A stretch of DNA of 64,000 bases. It comes from Synechococcus sp. BIOS-E4-1 (lineage in GTDB: Bacteria; Cyanobacteriota; Cyanobacteriia; PCC-6307; Cyanobiaceae). How positions within the stretch are numbered: position 1 is the first letter of the stretch; each line of letters starts with the position of its first letter. The position numbers and the translations under genes are program-made. The notes under the pieces were generated by a model. That model was not told the DNA's origin. It saw nothing but the letters and a program-made list of their open reading frames with translations, and did not search any database. The stretch lies in NCBI RefSeq assembly GCF_014279995.1, contig NZ_CP047935.1, forward strand, positions 1,695,494 to 1,759,493, read 5' to 3'. Shown piece by piece: positions 36,056-45,014 of this stretch.

Positions 36056-36745
36056 ATGACTGATAGTTTTAACAGGGGTGCAACAGTTACTCCTGATATT
36101 GGATATGACCCAGCAACTGGTGAAGAGTACATCGATTATGACAATGCTGATATTGCCTGGGCTGGTCACAGAGATGCTGTCCTTACTGAATTTGACCGCC
36201 ACCAAGACGAGTTGCTAAGTATCAACGAATTTAACGGAGAGCTAGAACATGAGTTCGAAAACACGCACAGTGAGGACTTTCTTAGAGGAAGCGAGTTACC
36301 TCCCCAAGACATTGATCAGCTCAAATCTATTGTCGGTGATTCTGAGCAATACGGAGCTCTTACACAATGGGCAGCTAACAATGTCCATCCAGAGTTCGTC
36401 GAACAGTTTAACAACATTATGCTGTCAAACGACTATCCACAGATGGAGGAGGCTATCCAAGTCCTGTACAACCTCTACTTAGAGAACTGGACAGCAGAAG
36501 ATGCATATGACAGTGAAGAGTACCAGGAACAGGACTTTGACCAGGAACAAGCTGATATTGAGTACAACACTTCAGTCATGGAACATTTCTCTGAAGAGGG
36601 TTATCAAGAGATGGTGTCTTGGGCTAGTGAGAATTTATCTCCTGCTGATATTGCTGCTTACGATCGCGCAATGGATTCACCAGATCATGACTATAAAACT
36701 CAAATGATCCAATGGCTTGAAGAAACCTATAACAACGCTAACTGA
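36056..36745 (+). CDS. acidic protein, phage-like, unknown
   Basis: A 229-residue, very acidic protein from ATG 36056 (MTDSFNRGATVTPDIGYDPA). Repeated Glu/Asp/Tyr-rich helices (EDAYDSEEYQEQDFDQEQAD) and a duplicated motif, LTQWAANNVHPEFVEQFNNI and MVSWASENLSPADIAAYDRA, show an internal repeat. The acidic, helical composition recalls phage scaffolding or capsid-assembly proteins, but no homology is claimed. First gene of a run with 0-14 bp gaps or overlaps. Confidence 0.65.
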   Translation: MTDSFNRGATVTPDIGYDPATGEEYIDYDNADIAWAGHRDAVLTEFDRHQDELLSINEFNGELEHEFENTHSEDFLRGSELPPQDIDQLKSIVGDSEQYGALTQWAANNVHPEFVEQFNNIMLSNDYPQMEEAIQVLYNLYLENWTAEDAYDSEEYQEQDFDQEQADIEYNTSVMEHFSEEGYQEMVSWASENLSPADIAAYDRAMDSPDHDYKTQMIQWLEETYNNAN

Positions 36746-36750
36746 AACTA

Positions 36751-37116
36751 ATGATTAAAAACACGAAAATGGAACTTGATTTGAACAATCCTGCTGTTGT
36801 TGAGAAGCTACTTAATGCTGATGTTGTCGGCGGCTTTCCAAAAAAGGAGGCACAACAGATAGAAGAGAAAATTAAAGCAAAACAAAAGCTTGCTTCATTC
36901 ACGATGAAACTTGCTCAAAGTAATATTGAAGCACTTAAACGACAAGCTGCTTCAAAAGGTCTGGAATGGAAGATCTACCTGCAAAAGGAAATTGAATCAA
37001 AGATCCTTAAAGGCAAGATCGGAGCACCCACTATCCAGACACCCTCTATTGGTGCTGAACCCTTGGACAAAATTAAAGGCCCCAGTCCTACTTCACGCAT
37101 CCGAAGGATTGGCTAA
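36751..37116 (+). CDS. basic helical protein, unknown
   Basis: A 121-residue Lys-rich protein with long helices (EAQQIEEKIKAKQKLASFTM, RQAASKGLEWKIYLQKEIES) and a Pro/Ile-rich basic tail. Starts 6 bp after the previous stop, and its TAA overlaps the next ATG by one base. Likely co-translated with the acidic protein; the opposite charges could allow a complex (inference). Confidence 0.6.
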   Translation: MIKNTKMELDLNNPAVVEKLLNADVVGGFPKKEAQQIEEKIKAKQKLASFTMKLAQSNIEALKRQAASKGLEWKIYLQKEIESKILKGKIGAPTIQTPSIGAEPLDKIKGPSPTSRIRRIG

Positions 37117-37460
37117 TGGAAGAGGAAGAACTTATCTTATGTTGTCCTCACTGCAACAGTGAGCTTGGTATTGATGAAGCAGGAGACCTGTTTATTATTG
37201 AGTTACCTGAATTAGAAGCTAATGAATCAAGAGGTATTAGTGGTCTTAAGGTCCAGCATTCTGGCGCTACTCCACGTGACCTAGCACTCTTCAACCAACA
37301 GCAAAACAAGATTAGAGAATCACTAACAGATGTACCTTTCCTCGGTAATGATCCAAGGATGCTGTCAAAAGAAGCTGCTGCTGCTGATCAAGCAATTACA
37401 GATGCCAACAACAAAGACATAAAGAAACGAGCTATCACACCAACTAAGAAAGCAAAATGA
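37116..37460 (+). CDS. small zinc-ribbon-like protein
   Basis: A 114-residue protein starting MEEEELILCCPHCNSELGID, with a single CCPHC knuckle as in half of a zinc ribbon, followed by an acidic strand region and a helical Gln/Asn-rich middle (LALFNQQQNKIRESL). TAATG overlap upstream, ATGA overlap downstream. Such small ribbon proteins are frequent in phage-derived operons; function unknown. Confidence 0.6.
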   Translation: MEEEELILCCPHCNSELGIDEAGDLFIIELPELEANESRGISGLKVQHSGATPRDLALFNQQQNKIRESLTDVPFLGNDPRMLSKEAAAADQAITDANNKDIKKRAITPTKKAK

Positions 37461-37843
37461 TTAAACCAATGAATTTCACCAAAGAAAAACCTAAGGGTAA
37501 ATTAGATATCCTTTGCTCAGCCCGTGTAAGACTTCGGGATGATCAGCGTAAGCTCCTGAAGGATGCTTATAACACGATTAGGAACACCAATACACCTGAA
37601 CCTCTAGCTGCCATTGGTGGTTCAACAGTCAAGACAAGTACTGCTTATCAAATTAATTCGCATCTAGCTCTTTCTGATATCACTATTCGTGATTTGATTA
37701 ATACTAGGGAGAGCATTCAAATCGTTACTGTCCTTTCTCTTCAAGCTGCACTAGGAGTTGAGGCACTTACCAAGGAAGAGGTGATGAAAGCTTTTCAAGG
37801 GTACTGTGATTACATTTTTTTGATTGGCAATGACGGGCAATGA
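37457..37843 (+). CDS. hypothetical protein in phage-like block
   Basis: A 128-residue mixed helical protein (KLDILCSARVRLRDDQRKLL, ALGVEALTKEEVMKAFQGYC). It overlaps both neighbours. The repeated use of overlapping starts and stops argues that every frame of this run is translated. No family recognised. Confidence 0.6.
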   Translation: MIKPMNFTKEKPKGKLDILCSARVRLRDDQRKLLKDAYNTIRNTNTPEPLAAIGGSTVKTSTAYQINSHLALSDITIRDLINTRESIQIVTVLSLQAALGVEALTKEEVMKAFQGYCDYIFLIGNDGQ

Positions 37844-38171
37844 TTACGGCGGGTTTGTTGAACGGACACCACTTTCTGAAAGGCTGTCTGTTGAACCTGG
37901 AACAAAGAAAGCTAAAACTGCCATTCAACGTCCAAGACGGGAAGGTATTAAAGGTGGTCTGACTGCGCTCCAGGTGAATTATCAGAAGCCTGTTAAGCGC
38001 AAACGTAAGGGACAACCTGACAACCTGACTGAGGGTTATGAGGAAGGATCTGAAGGTTATGAAACTTGGCTTGAAGAACACGAGCAGCCAGGTATTGAAG
38101 GTCTAACAGGTGAAGAGAAACACTTCCTTTCCATGCTCAATAACGACGAACTAACAGACAATTTCTTTTAG
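37830..38171 (+). CDS. hypothetical protein in phage-like block
   Basis: A 113-residue protein from ATG 37830 (a TTG at 37824 is possible), overlapping the previous gene by 14 bp. Basic N-terminal half (KKAKTAIQRPRREGIKGG, KRKRKGQPDN), acidic C-terminal half (ETWLEEHEQPGIEG, EEKHFLSMLNNDE). Such two-charge plans occur in nucleic-acid-binding or assembly factors; function unknown. Confidence 0.55.
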   Translation: MTGNDYGGFVERTPLSERLSVEPGTKKAKTAIQRPRREGIKGGLTALQVNYQKPVKRKRKGQPDNLTEGYEEGSEGYETWLEEHEQPGIEGLTGEEKHFLSMLNNDELTDNFF

Positions 38172-38184
38172 AACCTAACTACCC

Positions 38185-38355
38185 ATGACTAACATCCAAG
38201 AAAAACTTGATGACGCAGTGGCTGCATTTAAAAAGAATGCCGAAACTTACGAAAAGCTCGGTCAACAACTCCTAGTACAACAGGGTGCTATCCAAACTCT
38301 GGAACAGTTGTTGAAGGATGAGCAGTCAGAACGTTCTGCACCCGCTTCTGATTGA
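38185..38355 (+). CDS. 56-residue coiled-coil protein
   Basis: A short gene missed by length cutoffs: MTNIQEKLDDAVAAFKKNAE, then YEKLGQQLLVQQGAIQTLEQ and an acidic end. Heptad-like Leu/Ile spacing predicts one coiled coil. It follows the previous stop by 13 bp with the same orientation. Confidence 0.55.
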   Translation: MTNIQEKLDDAVAAFKKNAETYEKLGQQLLVQQGAIQTLEQLLKDEQSERSAPASD

Positions 38356-38609
38356 TTCAAGCGCAGCGCCTCATGCGTGGTCTTCTGGTGGGAGACAAAA
38401 TTAGATCAAGGCAAGTTTGTTTATAGTGAACAGTCGAGCTGATTTCTATCTAGAGACAGCACGTAAAACAACTTTGAGACAGTACCTAACGATGCTGTCT
38501 CACTTAAAGGCTGACTAGAAGTTAGAAACACAATGGAACCGAAGGGTGGACGGGACCTGAGTGTTTGATGGAGCATTACCGTCTCAGCCTATTTTTTATA
38601 TTGAAATGA
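38356..38609. other. short spacer, no gene
   Basis: Break in the otherwise gapless run; it probably carries a promoter for the 38610 operon. Confidence 0.4.
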
Positions 38610-38897
38610 ATGAACGTAGATCGATCCTTTATTACATCACAAGCGGATGCGTACCACGATAAATTCGTCAATGCACTTCAGGGACTAAGAAGCGAAACTG
38701 GTATTGCTAAAGAGTTTCTATTTCTAGACCTCTCTGAATCGATCAAGATGGCCAATCTACTCAAGGATAATTACGGTGAGTATTTAACTGGCCAAGCAGA
38801 AGTTAAAGTCAAACACATCACTGCTAGGTCAATTCAACAGTGGATGGCATTCCTCAAGATCGATAACTCTAAGAATAACCTAATCAAAGCTTATTAA
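38610..38897 (+). CDS. hypothetical protein, 95 residues
   Basis: A helical protein (MNVDRSFITSQADAYHDKFV, IAKEFLFLDLSESIKMANLL) ending in ITARSIQQWMAFLKIDNSKN. Its TAA overlaps the next ATG by one base. No family recognised. Confidence 0.55.
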   Translation: MNVDRSFITSQADAYHDKFVNALQGLRSETGIAKEFLFLDLSESIKMANLLKDNYGEYLTGQAEVKVKHITARSIQQWMAFLKIDNSKNNLIKAY

Positions 38898-39153
38898 TGT
38901 CTAATTACAACCAAATTGTAGACGGTATTCAGGATCAAATCAATGACCTAGAAGCTGCTAAAGCAAACTATGAAAGCCAGATGCTCCTAATCCAGGCTGA
39001 AGTACAGAAGATCCCGCAGCAGATGCTGATCTAGAAGCGTTGCGTGACAGGACCCAGAGCCTCTCCGGTAACGCTGTGGACCTCAACATCAATCTGAACG
39101 TCACAGTCAACGGTGCATCGATTCGTAGCCACTCCACACCTGTTGGCCAATGA
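38897..39153 (+). pseudogene. coiled-coil gene with a frameshift
   Basis: From ATG 38897 the frame gives MSNYNQIVDGIQDQINDLEA and ANYESQMLLIQAEVQKIP, then stops at 39032-39034. A second frame from about 39016 continues the same style (AADADLEALRDRTQSLSGNA, then DLNINLNVTVNGASIRSH) and ends at TGA 39151-39153 in an ATGA overlap with the next gene. This fits one ~85-residue gene broken, or read through, by a frameshift near 39010-39020. Confidence 0.55.
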
Positions 39154-39290
39154 GCGGCTCTCAGTACCTCAAACGCCTAGAGCTGGCTCAAGTGGATGAG
39201 GAGAACTATCAGACCCAGTACCTCAAGCGTGTCGATGTGGTGGAGGTGCTGGATCAAGACGGGAACCTATTCCCCTTTGAGTCCGAATGA
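39150..39290 (+). CDS. 46-residue acidic protein
   Basis: A short gene, ATGA-coupled to the preceding frame: MSGSQYLKRLELAQVDEENY, then a near-repeat QYLKRVDVVEVLDQDGNLFP. The duplicated QYLKRxxxxxVxD unit suggests an internal duplication. Function unknown. Higher GC than the array. Confidence 0.5.
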   Translation: MSGSQYLKRLELAQVDEENYQTQYLKRVDVVEVLDQDGNLFPFESE

Positions 39291-39367
39291 CCCCGCACCT
39301 GTCCTCTATTTTCTTGTATCAGAGTGAACCTTTTACACATTCCTCAACCAATCTCTGAAAGAAGGTT

Positions 39368-39622
39368 GTGGGTGGTTTTGTGGGTGGTTTGCTGTTTTGG
39401 ACTTCGCTGAAAACCCTTGCTGTAATTGGGGTGGACCGCCCGACCGTGCAAGCCTCCGGCTTCGACCTGGAGTTACCAGAAGGGGCGACAAAGCGAGGAT
39501 TCGTTTCCGGCTACAAGGCCGGTCTACGGCACCTTCACGACAGTCACCCCAAGTCGAAAGAGAGTCAGATCAGAGCACTAGAGAAAGGCTGTCACCAACC
39601 AGGCAGTCCAACATCAATTTAA
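39368..39622 (+). CDS. hypothetical frame at the island edge
   Basis: An 84-residue frame starting with GTG (VGGFVGGLLFWTSLK.., then GFDLELPEGATKRGFVSGYK). It runs into the 3' end of purK on the other strand (9-bp overlap). Composition is protein-like but no family is recognised; it could be the stump of a longer gene that lay at the island boundary. Confidence 0.35.
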   Translation: MGGFVGGLLFWTSLKTLAVIGVDRPTVQASGFDLELPEGATKRGFVSGYKAGLRHLHDSHPKSKESQIRALEKGCHQPGSPTSI

Positions 39623-40786
39623 GGGATTCGGCCAGACCGCACGTATTTGCTTCAGAAGGCTTTGAGCTTCCTCGCCCCGAGCCTCGGAATCGGCTTGTTC
39701 AAGCAGCACTGTCACATGACCAACCTTCCTTCCAGGCATTTCCTCCTTCCCATACCAATGCAGGTGGCACCTGGGGATGGCCTCCAGAGCAGAAAGCCTT
39801 GACTTCAGCGGTTCGCTGCCCTCAGAAGACAGACCAAGAAGATTCACCATGAGAGCGCCTGGCACCACAAGATCCGATGCCGGCACTGGCAACTCTCCTG
39901 TAATGCAGAGCTGCTGATCGAACTGACTGCTGCTGCACGCCTCAATGGAGAAATGACCGGAGTTGTGTGTGCGTGGGGCGATCTCATTCACCATCAGACC
40001 TGCTGGACCATAAAAGAACTCAAGCGCCATCACTCCCACGTAGTTGAGGCTTGTGAGCAGTGAAGCAGCAATGTTGTATGCGGTGGCTTCCAACAATTGC
40101 TCCGACTCTGCAGGAGCGAGAACCCAGTCACAAACCTGATTCTTCTGATGGGTTTCCACCAGTGGCAGGCTACGGATTCGTCCCTGCTGGTCACGACTGA
40201 CCACCAGCGCCAGTTCACGTTCATAAGTGACCCAGGCTTCCAGCAACCAATCCTCAACTGAAACTCTGCTCAACAGTTCCTGAAGAGACTTGAGATCTGC
40301 GAGCACGCAGGTTCCCTTGCCGTCGTAACCGCCATGGGCTGCTTTCGCCATGACCGGAAACGTCCAGCCAGAGGGCAGAGTCGGTGAGTCGGTGTTGATC
40401 TCATCCAGTGCTATCCAAGCCGGACTTGGAATCGCCAGATCATCCAGCATTCGGCGTTGAGACAGCTTGTTCACCAACGGCAGCAGACTGTCAAGAGAAG
40501 GGGAAAACAGCACTCCATCTCGGTCCAGTACCCGCAGGGCTTCAACGGGTATCCACTCATTTTCAAACGTGATGTGTTGGCAGCGCTTCAGCAATTCAGC
40601 AGTTGCAGCAGCATCTGTCGCTGCACCCAGGACTTGCCCCTGAGCGACAGACATCGCCGGATCCTGGCCGGATGCGCTTTGCACGATCACATCAATATTG
40701 CGCGACTGTGCTGCTTGACACAGCATCAGTGCGAGCTGCCCACCCCCAACAACGCCAATTGTTCCGGCAGCGCTAGCCATGGCCAC
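39614..40786 (-). CDS. purK: 5-(carboxyamino)imidazole ribonucleotide synthase
   Basis: A 390-residue ATP-grasp enzyme of purine synthesis that makes N5-CAIR from AIR, bicarbonate and ATP. Visible are the nucleotide-binding GVVGGGQLALMLCQAA near the N-terminus, AKAAHGGYDGKG in the ATP-grasp domain, and NEIAPRTHNSGHFSIEAC at the metal/ATP site. Its 3' end borders the accessory island, so purK marks the return to core genome. Confidence 0.96.
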   Translation of the reverse strand: MAMASAAGTIGVVGGGQLALMLCQAAQSRNIDVIVQSASGQDPAMSVAQGQVLGAATDAAATAELLKRCQHITFENEWIPVEALRVLDRDGVLFSPSLDSLLPLVNKLSQRRMLDDLAIPSPAWIALDEINTDSPTLPSGWTFPVMAKAAHGGYDGKGTCVLADLKSLQELLSRVSVEDWLLEAWVTYERELALVVSRDQQGRIRSLPLVETHQKNQVCDWVLAPAESEQLLEATAYNIAASLLTSLNYVGVMALEFFYGPAGLMVNEIAPRTHNSGHFSIEACSSSQFDQQLCITGELPVPASDLVVPGALMVNLLGLSSEGSEPLKSRLSALEAIPRCHLHWYGKEEMPGRKVGHVTVLLEQADSEARGEEAQSLLKQIRAVWPNPLN

Positions 40787-40832
40787 TGATCTCCTCCTCT
40801 GAAGCTTGCCATCCGACCCTCTGAGCAGTCGT

Positions 40833-41744
40833 CTAAATCAGTGACCGTTCCTCAGTGAAGGCAAACCTGATGGCCGTCAGCAGCAAGACAATCAGGAACA
40901 GGGCAAGACCAACAGTGCAGGCATAGCTGATCTCAAGCTCTGCAAAAGCCTGGTCATACACGTAATAAACAAGGGTTCTGGTTGAGTCGGCAGGTCCACC
41001 CTGCGTCATCAGAAACACCTCCTCAAAAACCTTGGTGGCAGCAATGGCTGACATCACTGCCACCAGAGTCACGTACGGACGCAGCAATGGAAGAGTGATG
41101 TCGAGATGTTTCCTCCACCCTTCACTGCCATCCAATTCCGCGGCCTCGTAGAGCTCCTTGGAAATTCCCTGAAGACCTCCAAGAAAGATCACCATGTAAT
41201 ACCCCAGACCCTTCCAGAGGGTCACGAGCATCACCGATGGGAGTGCCAGCAGAGGGTTGGTCAGAAACTCAATGGGAATGAAGCCTGAGCCGATCAGTGC
41301 TTCGAGCCAGCCATTGATCAGGCCGTTCTCTGCGTACAGCCAACGGAAGGCGATGGCTGCGACAACGATCGACACCAGCACGGGTGTGTAGAACGCAGCT
41401 CTGAGCCAATGAATGCCAGGCAGAACCCGATTCACCAGTACAGCCAAGGCCAGGGCACCGACAACGATTGGCGGCACCACCCCCACGAGGTAGATGATGG
41501 TGGTGCCCAGCACCCGATAAAACATCGGATCACCAGCAAGTCTGCGCAGGTTGGCCAGGCCGATGAATCGCAGCGGCTCTGACACATCAAGCCCTGTCTG
41601 CGTGAAGCTGATCAACAGAGCCATGGCTGCCGGAATCAACACCGAAAGACTCAGCAGTGTGAGCGCAGGCGCAAGAAAGGCCCAGGCTGTCAGTGTTGTC
41701 CGGCGATCTGGCCTGGAGACAGAATTCATCCAACTCAAAGGCAT
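40833..41744 (-). CDS. sugar ABC transporter permease, UgpA/MalF type
   Basis: A permease of about 303 residues with six membrane segments (first: [20 protein letters not shown]) and the EAA motif [21 protein letters not shown]. The frame is open to 41876 inside aroB; ATG 41744 (MPLSWMNSV) or 41729 are the likely starts. It stands alone between purK and aroB, so its partner permease, binding protein and ATPase are elsewhere. It is related to, but distinct from, the first permease at 557-1432. Confidence 0.87.
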   Translation of the reverse strand: MPLSWMNSVSRPDRRTTLTAWAFLAPALTLLSLSVLIPAAMALLISFTQTGLDVSEPLRFIGLANLRRLAGDPMFYRVLGTTIIYLVGVVPPIVVGALALAVLVNRVLPGIHWLRAAFYTPVLVSIVVAAIAFRWLYAENGLINGWLEALIGSGFIPIEFLTNPLLALPSVMLVTLWKGLGYYMVIFLGGLQGISKELYEAAELDGSEGWRKHLDITLPLLRPYVTLVAVMSAIAATKVFEEVFLMTQGGPADSTRTLVYYVYDQAFAELEISYACTVGLALFLIVLLLTAIRFAFTEERSLI

Positions 41745-41805
41745 CGGGCTGAGGATAGGGTCAGTCGATCGAATCGCCTGCGGATTGCCACCGCAGCATC
41801 GGCCC

Positions 41806-42939
41806 ATGAGCACGCGCACAGCGCAGGCAGCTGAGTTGCAGGAACGCACCAGGATCACGGTTGCCCTCGAGATCAACCCCTATGACGTGATCATCGGCAG
41901 CTCGATGGTGGGAGCGATCGGAAGCGCTCTCAACGACCTATCGATTCGATCCGGCACCAAGATTCTTGTGGTCAGCAATCCTGATGTCGCCGGTCCCTAC
42001 GGCGACAGCTGCCTGAACGGACTCAGAGCTGCAGGCTTCAACCCTGTGCTGCTGGAAATCGAAGCGGGCGAAGAACAAAAAACACTGCAAACACTGAGCT
42101 TGATCCTCGACAAGGCACAGCAGGAGGGTCTTGAGCGCACCTCCCTGATGCTGGCATTAGGAGGTGGCGTTGTCGGTGACATGACTGGCTTCGCAGCCGC
42201 ATGCTGGCTGCGCGGCATCGGCATCGTTCAGGTTCCGACCACTCTCCTGTCGATGGTGGATGCCTCCATCGGTGGCAAGACCGGTGTGAACCATCCAAAG
42301 GGAAAGAATCTGATCGGAGCCTTCCACCAGCCACGCCTGGTGGTGATTGATCCTCTGACACTGAACACGCTTCCTGTCAGGGAATTCCGGGCTGGAATGG
42401 CGGAAGTGATCAAATACGGAGTGATCGGAGACCCCGACCTGTTCAGGCGTCTGGAAGAAGCCTCTGACCTCTCCGATCCTGCAGCCATGGATCCGACATT
42501 GCTCCACGACATCCTTGTGCTCTCAGCGGAAGCCAAGGCATTGGTGGTCGCCGACGATGAAAGGGAAGGTGGCCGCCGCGCAATCCTTAACTACGGCCAT
42601 ACCTTCGGACATGTGGTTGAGACCCTGACCGGATACGGAACGTGGCTGCATGGCGAAGCCGTGGCGATCGGCATGGCAGCAGTTGGGCGCCTCGCCGTCC
42701 AGAAAGGTCTCTGGTGTGAAGCTGATCAACAGCGCCAGCTGAAACTCATCGAGAAGGCCGGTTTACCCGTGGCCTGGCCGCCCCTTGATCAGGAAGCCGC
42801 ACTGCGGACCTTGCAAGGCGATAAGAAGGTTCGGCACGGGCGACTGCGTTTCGTCCTGCCGACCCGGATCGGCAACGTGATCATCAGTGACGAAATCAGC
42901 ACCGAGGATGTCAGTCGCTGCCTTGCATCCCTGAACTGA
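41806..42939 (+). CDS. aroB: 3-dehydroquinate synthase
   Basis: A 377-residue NAD- and metal-dependent enzyme converting DAHP to 3-dehydroquinate in the shikimate pathway. Motifs: [18 protein letters not shown] (NAD binding), [42 protein letters not shown] and HGEAVAIGM with the metal ligands. The frame is open to 41551; ATG 41806 gives the expected N-terminus and avoids overlap with the divergent permease gene. Confidence 0.96.
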   Translation: MSTRTAQAAELQERTRITVALEINPYDVIIGSSMVGAIGSALNDLSIRSGTKILVVSNPDVAGPYGDSCLNGLRAAGFNPVLLEIEAGEEQKTLQTLSLILDKAQQEGLERTSLMLALGGGVVGDMTGFAAACWLRGIGIVQVPTTLLSMVDASIGGKTGVNHPKGKNLIGAFHQPRLVVIDPLTLNTLPVREFRAGMAEVIKYGVIGDPDLFRRLEEASDLSDPAAMDPTLLHDILVLSAEAKALVVADDEREGGRRAILNYGHTFGHVVETLTGYGTWLHGEAVAIGMAAVGRLAVQKGLWCEADQQRQLKLIEKAGLPVAWPPLDQEAALRTLQGDKKVRHGRLRFVLPTRIGNVIISDEISTEDVSRCLASLN

Positions 42940-44148
42940 TCAGCTCGGTTCCCGCAGGAAACGACTGTCGAGGAGTCCATTGTCCGCTGCAGTTGGTGCG
43001 TTGCGCAGAAAGGCGAACCAACGCAGCTCACCAAGACAACTGGGGTCGACAAGTCTCAGCAGGGCTTCTCTTCGACGCAGTGCTTCAGCCAGCTGATCAG
43101 CAGGCAGCTGCTGCAGTGCTGTCAGCCGCTCCGCCAGGCCCAACGCAAGCAGGGCTTCACCCTGACGGCACTGGCCGGCAAAAATCCAGCCAGCCTCTGA
43201 GGCAGCTCCAACAAGGGATTCCAGGCACAGGTGAGCAGTGATGTCCTGACAACCCGCATCACGCAGAACATCAGATGATGCCTGTTGGCATTTGTAGGCC
43301 ACAAGCGTTCCATCAGCACGCCGAGGGTTGTAGTAGCGGCTTGACTCCAGGGCATAGTCCACCACCAGCAACAGGCCATCGTTCATGGCTGCAAAGGCCT
43401 GCTTCATCCAGGGCTGAACGGAATGATGCCATTCCGTCGTCCATCCCTCCATGGCTCCCCTTGGCGGCAGGTTGAGAGCATCACGATCCGCATACTCCCT
43501 GATCTGCTCCTGCAGTGGCGGTGGCAATGGATCGTCATCCCACCTCAGAAGGGGGACCGATGCTTCTGATGTCTCGAGAGTGACCATCTGACGCCGGAGC
43601 GATCCACCTCTCAGGATGAGGCGTTCAACCGGCAGAGCATCAAGCAGCTCATGGGCCAGCATGATGCCGTTGACCGGTTCAGCCACAAGTTCCTGCATGG
43701 AAGACCAGCGGCAGGGAATATTGCCCACTGACTGGAGACGCTCCCTTTGGCGGAGCTGCATCCCGGGGTTGATTTCAATGAGCACACACTCCAGGCGCGA
43801 CAGCCATTCAGCTTCTGAAGCCTGGAGAAGGGGGATCAACTGAGCGATCAGATCACCTTCACCTGGCCCCACATCCACGATTGACAGCAGGGAATCTGGA
43901 TGGCGAGCCGCCAGATCCTCAAGCCAATCGGTCAGCTGATGAATCAGAAGGCCGGCGAAATCGTCACCGAGAGATGGAGACGTGACGAAATCTCCAGCCG
44001 TGCCCACATGCAGTTGACCACTTCCGTAGGCGCCGTGATCCGGGTCATGCATTGCCCATTCCATGAAGGTGGAGAAGGGCACCCGCAGGCCATGTTGTTG
44101 CAGTCGTTCCCGCAGCCATTCGGGGCAGGGCACATCAAAGGCCTTCAT
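42940..44148 (-). CDS. MidA-like SAM-dependent methyltransferase
   Basis: A 402-residue protein of the MidA/NDUFAF7 family (DUF185). Visible are TFMEWAMHDPDHGAYGSG, DFVTSPSLGDDFAGLLIHQL and the SAM-binding IVDVGPGEGDLIAQLI. The mitochondrial homologue methylates an arginine of complex I during assembly; the cyanobacterial role (possibly NDH-1 assembly) is inferred. It converges on aroB, the two stops being adjacent. Confidence 0.88.
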   Translation of the reverse strand: MKAFDVPCPEWLRERLQQHGLRVPFSTFMEWAMHDPDHGAYGSGQLHVGTAGDFVTSPSLGDDFAGLLIHQLTDWLEDLAARHPDSLLSIVDVGPGEGDLIAQLIPLLQASEAEWLSRLECVLIEINPGMQLRQRERLQSVGNIPCRWSSMQELVAEPVNGIMLAHELLDALPVERLILRGGSLRRQMVTLETSEASVPLLRWDDDPLPPPLQEQIREYADRDALNLPPRGAMEGWTTEWHHSVQPWMKQAFAAMNDGLLLVVDYALESSRYYNPRRADGTLVAYKCQQASSDVLRDAGCQDITAHLCLESLVGAASEAGWIFAGQCRQGEALLALGLAERLTALQQLPADQLAEALRRREALLRLVDPSCLGELRWFAFLRNAPTAADNGLLDSRFLREPS

Positions 44149-44180
44149 GTGGTGAGAATGGCGTGCATTCGCTCTGAATC

Positions 44181-44993
44181 ATGGGTGTCCAAGCAATGAT
44201 GCGTGGCTTAAAGGCCCTGTTGAGCCTGTCGGTCCTGCTGGTGATGTTCGCCGCGCCTGCCGCTGCAATCGACAATCCAGAACTGCTGCCGGACCATCCG
44301 ACGCCGGTGATTGACCTTGCCAAGGCTTTGAGCCAGACGCAGCGCCAGTCACTGGAAACCTCTCTCGACGCCTTTGAGCAACGCAGCGGCTGGAAGCTGA
44401 GAGTGCTGACGCAATACGAGCGAACTCCGGGACTAGCCGTGAAGGACTTCTGGGGGCTTGATGAACGCAGCCTGCTGCTGGTGGCGGATCCGCGTGGGGG
44501 CAATCTGCTCAACTTCAATGTGGGCGATGCCCTGTTTGCGCTGATGCCACGCACGTGGTGGGTTGAACTACAGACCCGCTACGGCAATCAGTTTTATGTG
44601 AAGGATCACGGAGAGGACGGCGCCATCCTGGCGGCACTGGATGCGGTGGAACTCTGCTTGGATCGTGGCGGATGCCAGGTTGTACCGGGCCTGCCGACGG
44701 AACAGTGGCTCTGGACGCTCAGCACTTCAATCCTGGGTGGTCTGATTGCTGGCTTCGCGGCCTATCCACGCAAAGAAGGTGAGCGAATTGCCTGGGGCTG
44801 GCTCCTGTTGCTCTCGCCGCTGTGGGTGATGCTTTTCGGAGTGTTCGGCGTTGGCCCCGTCGTGACGCGCACCAGTGAGTTGTTACCGCTGATTCGCAAC
44901 GGCATGGGATTCATGGCTGGAGGAATCGGTGCCTATCTGATCGCCGGAGCGACGGTTGGACGCAAACTGAACGAATCCAACCAGGATGGCTGA
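44181..44993 (+). CDS. TPM-domain (Psb32-like) membrane protein
   Basis: A 270-residue protein with a signal-anchor (LKALLSLSVLLVMFAAPAAA), a TPM domain (VIDLAKALSQTQRQSLETSL, GWKLRVLTQYERTPG, DERSLLLVADPRGGNLLNF) and two to three C-terminal membrane helices. Homologues such as Psb32/TLP18.3 protect or help repair photosystem II. The start may be ATG 44181 or the MM pair at 44196/44199. Divergent from the MidA-like gene. Confidence 0.85.
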   Translation: MGVQAMMRGLKALLSLSVLLVMFAAPAAAIDNPELLPDHPTPVIDLAKALSQTQRQSLETSLDAFEQRSGWKLRVLTQYERTPGLAVKDFWGLDERSLLLVADPRGGNLLNFNVGDALFALMPRTWWVELQTRYGNQFYVKDHGEDGAILAALDAVELCLDRGGCQVVPGLPTEQWLWTLSTSILGGLIAGFAAYPRKEGERIAWGWLLLLSPLWVMLFGVFGVGPVVTRTSELLPLIRNGMGFMAGGIGAYLIAGATVGRKLNESNQDG

Positions 44994-45014
44994 GTCAGGC
45001 GGGAAGCCTCAGGG

